The notes under the pieces were generated by a model. The model worked only from the letters and a program-made list of their open reading frames with translations. It had not been told where the DNA came from and did not search any database. The position numbers and the translations under genes were made by a program. A stretch of 64,000 nt of DNA from the NCBI RefSeq assembly GCF_036884655.1, contig NC_088359.1, positions 18,941,001-19,005,000 of the forward strand. Direction: 5' to 3'. The DNA is from Musa acuminata AAA Group (lineage: Eukaryota; Streptophyta; Magnoliopsida; Zingiberales; Musaceae). Shown piece after piece: positions 57,714 through 64,000 of this stretch (positions are counted from its first letter, which is position 1; each line of letters begins with the position of its first letter).

Positions 57714-58141
57714 CCAAAAATTTGTTTTTCTATTTTGGATAGTAAGATTTCAATCCTTTGGAGTTTTTGATCAAGGTTTCGTGAAAGCCGTAAGGCTTCT
57801 TCCTCAATAAGCTTAGGTTGCCTAGTTATTTCAAACAACAGCTTCTGAACTTCAACTTAGGTGAGAGGCTTATTTTCAGTAAATAAGGAAGTTAATGTTT
57901 TTACTGAGGTTTCGAGCCTTTTAATCCTGTGCTCGAGGTTTTGGTTTTCTTCAAGCAGGAGCTTAAAGTTTCTTAAATTTACCCTGCTTGAGAGACAAGT
58001 TCTATCGTAAATGACTAAAATGTTATGGGCAAGTTCTTTTTCGGTAGGTTTTGAAGTCTCGGCTAGATTTAAATAATCAAGATGGGAGGTATGAGAGTCA
58101 GTATACCACTTCTGAATAGATTCTTCCCAAAGCTTAGACAT
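57710..58141 (-). pseudogene. Badnavirus ORF1, interrupted
   Basis: Starts at ATG 58141 (MSKLWEESIQKWY) and has the WEESIQKWY-type start and the coiled-coil-like ENQNLEHRIKRLETSVKTL segment of the badnavirus ORF1 family. A TAA at 57859-57857 cuts it at 94 residues. The frame continues open to the TGA of the ATGA overlap with ORF2 (57712-57710), so the family-type length would be 143 codons. The function in the family is virion-associated and poorly defined. Confidence 0.87.
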
Positions 58142-58337
58142 ATACTAGATATGCATGAGCTTAATTCTACTTACTTTCTTAACTTTAGAGGGCTTGCGTC
58201 AAAGGTCTTACTGCGGTTCCCTGACCTAATTGCCTTCCTCGGGCTCCTCACAAGTTTAGATTGTAAGAGAAATCAATTTCATGTATATATAGCATTAATA
58301 TCGTAAGCAAAGTAAGAGACTATATCAAAACAGTAAA

Positions 58338-58355
58338 CCACTAGCTCTGATACCA
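58338..58355 (-). promoter_or_regulatory. Viral tRNA-Met primer site at the high end of V2
   Basis: The minus strand reads TGGTATCAGAGCTAGTGG. By convention this marks position 1 of a badnavirus genome; the leader and ORF1 follow. Confidence 0.88.
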
Positions 58356-58453
58356 GAAAGGTCACGGAAGCGGGAAAGAAATCCAAGAACTTCGTAAGAA
58401 ATGATAAGCACAAAGAACTGACAGAAAGCTTAAAATGCTTACAGAAGTTTGGA

Positions 58454-58865
58454 GGTATGAGAGTCAGTATACCACTTCTGAATAGATTCTTCCCAAAGCT
58501 TAGACATATACTATATATACATGAAATTGATTTCTCTTACAATCTAAACTTGTGAGGAGCCCGAGGAAGGCAATTAGGTCAGGGAACCGCAGTAAGACCT
58601 TTGACGCAAGCCCTCTAAAGTTAAGAAAGTAAGTAGAATTTTAGGTCACGGAAGCGGGAACCGCAGTAAGACCTTTCTGGTATCAGGTCAAATTTTAGGG
58701 TTTACAGGAAGGCATCTTGGACCATAATTTTTCAGATAATTCCCAATTCGCTTCCGTGACCTTTCTGTCAGTTCTTTGTGCTTATGCATTAATGCTAGTG
58801 GTTTACTGTTTTGACTGGTATCAGCAAGATTTTCCTTACAGCAGAAACTCAACAACAGCGGTACC
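58454..58865. other. Scrambled viral mosaic between V2 and V3
   Basis: Small viral pieces in both orientations. 58454-58512 repeats the ORF1 start region (58087-58145). 58513-58641 is the inverted leader (58165-58290). Later pieces include GGCATCTTGGACCATAATTT from the coat region (55493 on), bits of the primer-site region, and a piece like the sequence at 48838. No ORF can be supported. This is typical of rearranged endogenous badnaviruses. Confidence 0.85.
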
Positions 58866-61385
58866 TTGGAGGAACCACCAAGGTACGAGCCTAGAAACTT
58901 ACTTCAACAACAGCAAGATTTTATCAATCACTGTGAAGAAGAAATAAGAAGGCTTAAAAGGGCTGTGGAATCTGAACAACAAAAGGCCAAGGAGCTAGAG
59001 GAGATGCATGCTCAATCTATAGCCGTGGCTCAAGAAAACCTCCGCCTCCAGAACGAGGTAACAGAATTAAAGGTAAATTACGAAAAATTAAAGGAAGAAG
59101 TACTAGAAGTAGACCAACTGCGACTGGAAAAGGCTGACCTCCTAAGGGAAATACAAAGATTGGGGAAAAGAATAGTGGAGGAAAGCGAAGAAGAAGAGGA
59201 AGGCGAGGAAGCCCTCGTCCTTCTAGAAGAAGAAACCCAAAAAATTCTGTCAATGGAGACAAAGGAAACAGGAGGAGCAAGGAAAGCCAAGAACATGCTC
59301 TTCAATTTAAAGGTACAAATAGAAATTCTCAATATTCCCGTTTTTGAAGTAAATGCTATACTAGACACAGGCGCAACCACCTGCTGCATAGACGAAAGGG
59401 CTGTGCCAAAAGCTACACTGGAAGAAAATCCTTATATAGTACACTTCAGTGGAATTACCTCCAAAACAACTGCAAACAAAAAATTAAAGGGAGGAAAAAT
59501 GACTATTGGGAATAATACTTTCAGGATCCCCTACACTTATGCTTTCACAATGAAGCTTGGGGATGACATCCAGATGATAATTGGATGTAATTTTATAAGG
59601 GCAATGCAAGGAGGAGTCAGGATTGAAGGTAACACTGTTACATTCTACAAAAATCTAACTACTATCAATACCTTGCCCTATATCTCAACAGCTGCAGCAA
59701 TAGAAGAATTAGATTTGGAGGAAGAAGATTATATCCAAATCCAAGAAGCGGTACTATATTCAGCAGAAACTCAACAAGATGATAGGGATATAAAGAAAAG
59801 ATTCGGGAGTCTGCTGGATCCACTAAAAGCCCAAGGCTACATTGGAGAAGATCCACTTAAACATTGGAAAAAGAATAAAATTACATGCAAATTGGAAATC
59901 AAAAATCCAGACTTTGTGGTAGAAGACAAGCCCCTGAGACATCTGACACCACAAGCAAAAGAGGCCTTCTCTAAGCATATAAAAGCATTACTGGACATAA
60001 AAGTAATCAGGCCAAGCAAAAGCAAGCACAGAACCACTGCTATAATTGTCAACTCAGGAACTACTATTGATCCCATAACGGGGATAGAGAAAAAGGGAAA
60101 GGAAAGGATGGTCTTCAATTACAAAAGGCTAAATGACATTACGGAGAAGGATCAATACAGCCTACCAGGCATCAACACCATCCTCAAAAAGGTCAGCAAT
60201 AGTAAAATTTATTCAAAATTTGACCTAAAATCAGGGTTTCATCAGGTCGCCATGCACCCTGATTCCATTGAATGGACCGCTTTCTGGGTCCCTGATGGAT
60301 TATATGAATGGCTGGTGATGCCATTTGGTCTCAAAAATGCCCCCGCAATATTCCAAAGAAAAATGGACAATTGCTTCAAAGGTACGGAACAATTTATTGT
60401 AGTATATATTGATGATATTCTCATTTTCTCAGAAAATGAAAGGGATCATAAACAGCACCTGGCTAAGATGCTAAAGATATGCCAGGAAAACGGCTTAATT
60501 TTAAGTCCAACAAAGATGAAAATTGCCGTGAAAGAGATTGAATTTCTTGGAGCAATTCTGGGGAACTCCAAGATCAAGTTGCAACCCCATATTATCAAGA
60601 GGATAACAGAATATCAAGAAGAAGATCTTACCACCAAAAGGGGCCTCAGATCGTGGTTAGGACTTCTAAATTATGCAAGAAGTTACATTCCTAATTTGGG
60701 CAGACTCTTAGGCCCACTATATTCAAAAACAAGCCCAACTGGGGAAAAAAGGTTGAATGAGCAAGACTGGAAACTGATCAAAGAAATCAAAAGACTAGTA
60801 CAGAATCTCCCAGACCTGGAAGTACCTCCAGAAGATTGCTTCATAATACTGGAAACTGATGGATGCATGGAGGGGTGGGGAGGTATTTGCAAATGGAAAA
60901 AACAAAAACATGACCCAAAAGGCACTGAAAAAATATGCGCCTACGCTAGTGGAAAGTTCAACCCAATCAAATCCACCATAGACGCTGAAATGCATGCAGT
61001 CATGAAAACCCTGGAAGCATTAAAAATATATTTCCTGGACAAAAGGGAAATAATCATCAGGACAAACTGCCAGGCAATTATAAGCTTCTTCGACAAATCT
61101 ACCCAGAATAAACCATCCAGGGTCAGATGGATGGCCTTCGTAGATTATATCACGGGAAGCGGCGTTGATGTCAAGTTCGAACACATTGAAGGCACAAGTA
61201 ATGTTCTAGCCGACTCTTTATCCCGATTAATAAATATTCTGATTGCAGGATGGCCGAGCGAAGCATTACTACTACTCACAGAGGCCACCCAGGAAGTACA
61301 AGCCAAACCAGACCCCAGAGCAGCATTGCACCTGAATCAGTTAATGAATCAGGTGATCTCCTCAGACAATACCAACAGGAGCTAG
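58866..61385 (+). pseudogene. Badnavirus ORF3, C-terminal two fifths or so (copy V3)
   Basis: Open for 839 codons, beginning inside ORF3 at EEPPRYEPRNLL without its own ATG. Coiled-coil region (about residues 40-100), protease LDTGATTCC (about 166-174), RT YIDDILIF (about 514), RNase H ETDGCMEGWGG (about 662). It stops early at TAG 61383-61385, where V1 and V2 read TGG. One Asp of RNase H in RTDCQAII is Asn here (RTNCQ). Movement and coat regions are absent. Confidence 0.9.
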
Positions 61386-61675
61386 ATAAGCTCAGAGCCA
61401 GAACACGACAAGGAATACCAATTGATGAACAAAGATTGTTTGAAAGAAGGCTTGGAGCAATCCAGAAGGAAGCCGCCCGACAAGCATGTGAGGCGCTTCA
61501 ACAATTCAGAGACATCCACTCAATCAAAACGGAAGAATACCAAAGAAGGAGTGGAGGAAAGGATAACTGGTACAAGGACTGGCTGCCAGTTGTCCTCAAA
61601 CAGCAACAGCAATTGGAGACGTCCCTATCCCTAGCAAAAGACGTCTCACAAAGGACAACCAGCTTCAGCCTCTAG
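61250..61675 (+). CDS. Badnavirus ORF4 (copy V3)
   Basis: 141 codons, fully open, predicted protein same as V2. The base change that makes the ORF3-frame stop (61383-61385) is CTG to CTA in this frame, both Leu, so ORF4 is untouched. Confidence 0.73.
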   Translation: MAERSITTTHRGHPGSTSQTRPQSSIAPESVNESGDLLRQYQQELDKLRARTRQGIPIDEQRLFERRLGAIQKEAARQACEALQQFRDIHSIKTEEYQRRSGGKDNWYKDWLPVVLKQQQQLETSLSLAKDVSQRTTSFSL

Positions 61676-61847
61676 GGAATGGCGAACCCCTACAATCAGC
61701 TGAAAGAATCTACTTTCTCTTCGCCGCCAAGTAAAGACAAGTAAAGCCTCCGGGAACCACTTGTAGTGTCCACCAGCTGGCAACAGCTGGATGTATTTAC
61801 TTTCCTTAGTGTCTAAGTAAGAAAGAGCTGAGCCTCGGGGAGCCACT

Positions 61848-62526
61848 TGGAGAAAGCTTCGATCAAAAAACTTATAGGGGCATGATAGGAAGTTTACTTT
61901 ACCTCACTGCAACTAGACTAGATATCATGTTCAGTGTAAGACTTTGTGCTAGATTTCAATCAAACCCTAAAATATCTCATCTCAAAGCAGTTAAAAGAAT
62001 ACTTAGATATCTTAATGGTACCACAAATCTAGGATTATGGTACCCAAAATCAGAGAATCTTGAGTTAATTGCTTATGCTGATGCAGACTTTGCTGGCTGT
62101 AGACTAGATAGAAAAAGCACGTCAGGAACATGTCAATTTTTAGGACATGCCCTTGTTTCCTGGTCATCTAAGAAACAAAATTCGGTTGCACTATCAACAA
62201 CCGAAGCTGAATATATTGCAGCAAGTGCATGTTGTGCACAAGTTATATGGATGAAAAACACCTTAGAAGATTATAAAGTTCATCTTAAAAATATTTTCAT
62301 TAAATGTGATAACACAAGTGCAATATGTTTAATAAAGAATCATATACAACACTCAAGAACAAAACATATTGATATTAGACATCACTTTATACAAGATCAT
62401 GTTACTAATCATGATGTAATCATAGAGTTCATTGACACTAAACATCAACTAGCTGATATTTTTACAAAACCTCTAAGTGAAGAACAATTTGATTTCATAA
62501 GAAGAGAATTAGGAATGTTGATATAA
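61848..62526 (+). pseudogene. pol: Sirevirus C pol, RNase H end, after the viral locus
   Basis: Resumes copia pol at ESFDQKTYRGMIGSLLYL and runs open through YADADFAGCRLDRKSTSG, ALSTTEAEYIAAS and FTKPLSEEQFDF to the stop at 62524-62526. It is the other half of the RT/RNase H split at 48268. The RNase H motif set looks complete, but it is now separated from RT by 13.6 kb. Confidence 0.92.
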
Positions 62527-63633
62527 TACATAAACTTGTTGAAATTATTTTTCGGACTTTATTGATTTATTGATCAATTTCACTTAATTGCTATGATGAT
62601 TTTACACAATTACATGTTAGAAATTATGTGTATGAATATAAAAATTTCCATGATGATAAGCATGTTTTGTCTTCATGATCATATTTGAAAATCAATAGCA
62701 CAGTCTCGTCCGAATACATGAAAGTCTTAATTTCGTTTTCAGATTCTCTTAAAAATCGGAGTTTCTCGATACATTATCCTCTTCCAGACTTAATAAAGCA
62801 TATGTCATAACGAGTTTAATTCTCATCATTGTTGACATATGAAATACATCTCTCATGCACCTATGTGAAGAATATTCTTTAAAGAAATAGATTTAATAAA
62901 ATGATTCCTGATTATATGAATGATAGTGTTTTTACTAACAAGGATTCGTTTCTAATACATATCTTGATCCTTGTGAAAATGAAGCAAGATTTAATCTCTC
63001 ATCAATTTTAACTTCATTTAAAGTAAACTCACAAATAGATGGTGGAGATGCGGGGTAAAAACAGAATTGATATCTCCATGTCATGGTTGCATAATTGACT
63101 CACTATTGAAAATGACATGAACCTAGTAAAGGCATCACACTTATGCTCAAAATTCGCTTATATTGTTCTCCTAATATCGCAAATACCATGCTTTTTGTTG
63201 ATAACAAAGGGGGAGAAATGTATGAGTATTAATGCCATGCTTGCATCACCAAGAGATATATGAATTGCTATACTATGATTGCTATAATTTGTATTATGCC
63301 TTGTTTGTATCATGTCAAGATATCAAACACTTCGCAGTTTTACATGTTGATATCTTACAATATGATGAATTGCTACTATTACCATCATTCAAACTTGTAA
63401 TGTAAAATTTGAAAATGAATGTCAAGCCTTGACATCATCTTCAGAGAGATACATCATGATGGGAATCATGATGGGAGTATTGATAAGTTTAAATGATTTT
63501 AACTTATCAATATATCTCTTGAATTCAAAGGTTTTGAATTCAAGAATGACTTATCTCAAGTATGGCATATAGATAGGGGGAGTTAAGGTTAACTTCATTA
63601 TCAATTGATTGTCATCATCAAAAAGGGAGAGAT
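62527..63633 (+). other. 3' untranslated region of Sirevirus C with repeated polypurine tracts
   Basis: No gene. Polypurine-tract-like sites at 63205-63217, 63575-63583 and 63621-63633, the last next to the LTR (AAAAAGGGAGAGAT, one G replaced). Confidence 0.8.
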
Positions 63634-63668
63634 TATTGAATCTCGGATTTTGATGATGAAGTCAATTG
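63602..63668 (+). other. PPT hairpin at the 3' LTR boundary of Sirevirus C
   Basis: Arms at 63602-63623 and 63648-63668; loop with the polypurine tract and LTR start. Nearly identical to the stem at 18141-18207. Confidence 0.72.
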
Positions 63669-64000
63669 TCATTTGTTATCTAATCTATATGTTGAGATAA
63701 GTGTGCAGGATTAACTACGATGAAAGTAAGATATGCAGTAGGAGTTGCGCCGGAGTCAAGACAATGTTCACGTTGAGAGTTCGAGAGTTCGACGGAAGTT
63801 CGGACAGTCGTCGAAGGTTCTGCGGGAACAAATCCGAGAAGTCCAAGAGCTTGCCAAAGAAGCTTGTCGAAACTCGCCAAGTGGATCATCCCAAGTCCAA
63901 GAGTTTGCCGGAAGTCTGCAGGAGCATCACCGAGGGTTCATCGGATGATCGACGGAAGTTCGTCGGAAGCTCGCCGGAAGAAGCGATTGACGCACCGGAG
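63634..64000 (+). mobile_element. 3' LTR of Sirevirus C (cut by the window end)
   Basis: Starts TATTGAATCTCGG, with the expected TG decayed to TA. It matches the first 370 bp of the other Sirevirus LTRs. The remaining LTR, the target duplication and the rest of element D lie beyond the window. Confidence 0.88.

Larger units (their letters stand above)
51359..58453 (-). mobile_element. Badnavirus copy V2 (full genome length plus overlap, minus)
   Basis: About 7.1 kb on the minus strand. It holds, in transcription order from 58355: primer site, leader, ORF1, ORF2, ORF3, ORF4, intergenic repeats, TATA box and the next primer site. A further 98 bp (58356-58453) repeats the region at 51370-51467, so the copy is slightly longer than one genome. 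The classical ATGA overlaps between ORFs are visible at 57713-57710 and 57330-57327. Each of ORF1, ORF2 and ORF3 is interrupted. Confidence 0.95.
48269..61847. mobile_element. Endogenous badnavirus locus (three joined copies)
   Basis: About 13.6 kb of Caulimoviridae (badnavirus) DNA inside the RT domain of Sirevirus C. Plan: V1 plus strand 48269-51296, spacer 51297-51358, V2 minus strand 51359-58453, mosaic 58454-58865, V3 plus strand 58866-61847. The two ends are copia sequence that joins up with about 11 bp missing. There is no target duplication and no LTR, which fits capture of circular viral DNA by end joining. The copies are very similar to each other, all carry damage, and none holds a complete undamaged gene set. 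Confidence 0.95.
58866..61847 (+). mobile_element. Badnavirus copy V3 (partial, plus)
   Basis: Runs from ORF3 before the protease through ORF4 into the first intergenic repeat, where it meets copia DNA near 61844-61848 (AGCCACT then TGGAGAAAGC). It has no promoter or primer site. It is inverted with respect to V2 and closer to V2 than to V1 at the variant sites I compared. Confidence 0.92.
23889..64000 (+). mobile_element. Sirevirus C, host of three later insertions
   Basis: A plus-strand copia element spread over the right two thirds of the window. Its parts are: 5' LTR 23889-24944 and 34245-34680, gag 34731-35959, extra-ORF leader 35960-36679 and 45982-46142, extra ORF 46143-46967, pol 47030-48268 and 61848-62526, 3' untranslated region to 63633, and 3' LTR from 63634 past the window end. 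Guests are a Tekay element (24945-34239), Sirevirus B (36680-45981) and the badnavirus locus (48269-61847). Inserted into the gag of D. Confidence 0.88.

Overview
The window looks like repeat-rich nuclear DNA from a flowering plant. I see no host gene, rRNA or tRNA gene. Nearly every base belongs to LTR retrotransposons or to an endogenous pararetrovirus. The retroelements are Sirevirus-type Ty1/copia elements (very large gag with two zinc knuckles, tRNA-Met primer site, several AGGGGGAG polypurine tracts before the 3' LTR) and Tekay/Del-like Ty3/gypsy chromoviruses. The virus is a badnavirus. This mix would suit a monocot such as Musa, Ensete or another Zingiberales species, but that is an inference and the sequence does not prove it.

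Layout. Bases 1-4567 are one end of a minus-strand Tekay-like element with an unusually long (3.7 kb) LTR. After a 226-bp piece of an older LTR, the outermost Sirevirus, called D here, runs on the minus strand from 4794 and past 23888. D is interrupted in its 3' untranslated region by Sirevirus A (7343-19864, plus). A carries a solo Tekay-like LTR (11857-16011) with a perfect 5-bp target duplication inside an extra ORF. D is interrupted again in gag at 23888/23889 by Sirevirus C (plus, 23889 to beyond 64000).

C has three guests. The first is a nearly complete Tekay element (24945-34239, target duplication CTAGT) in its 5' LTR. The second is a complete minus-strand Sirevirus B (36680-45981) in the leader of its extra ORF. 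The third is a 13.6-kb endogenous badnavirus locus (about 48269-61847) in its reverse-transcriptase domain.

The virus locus has three parts: a partial plus-strand copy (V1, 48269-51296), a slightly longer-than-unit-length minus-strand copy (V2, 51359-58453, with ORF1, ORF2, ORF3 and an overprinted ORF4) and a second partial plus-strand copy (V3, 58866-61847). They are joined by scrambled filler. V1 and V2 form an inverted repeat with 3-kb arms around a 62-bp spacer. No copy is intact.

Worth most attention: (1) the virus integration into a retrotransposon RT domain, with a small target deletion, and its giant foldback; (2) ORF4, open in all three copies while the overlapping ORF3 frame decays; (3) an extra ORF that replaces the protease-integrase part of two Sireviruses; (4) identical nonsense codons in two independently inserted Sireviruses (B and D), pointing to mobilisation in trans; (5) a conserved stem that places the polypurine tract in a hairpin loop at the 3' LTR boundary.
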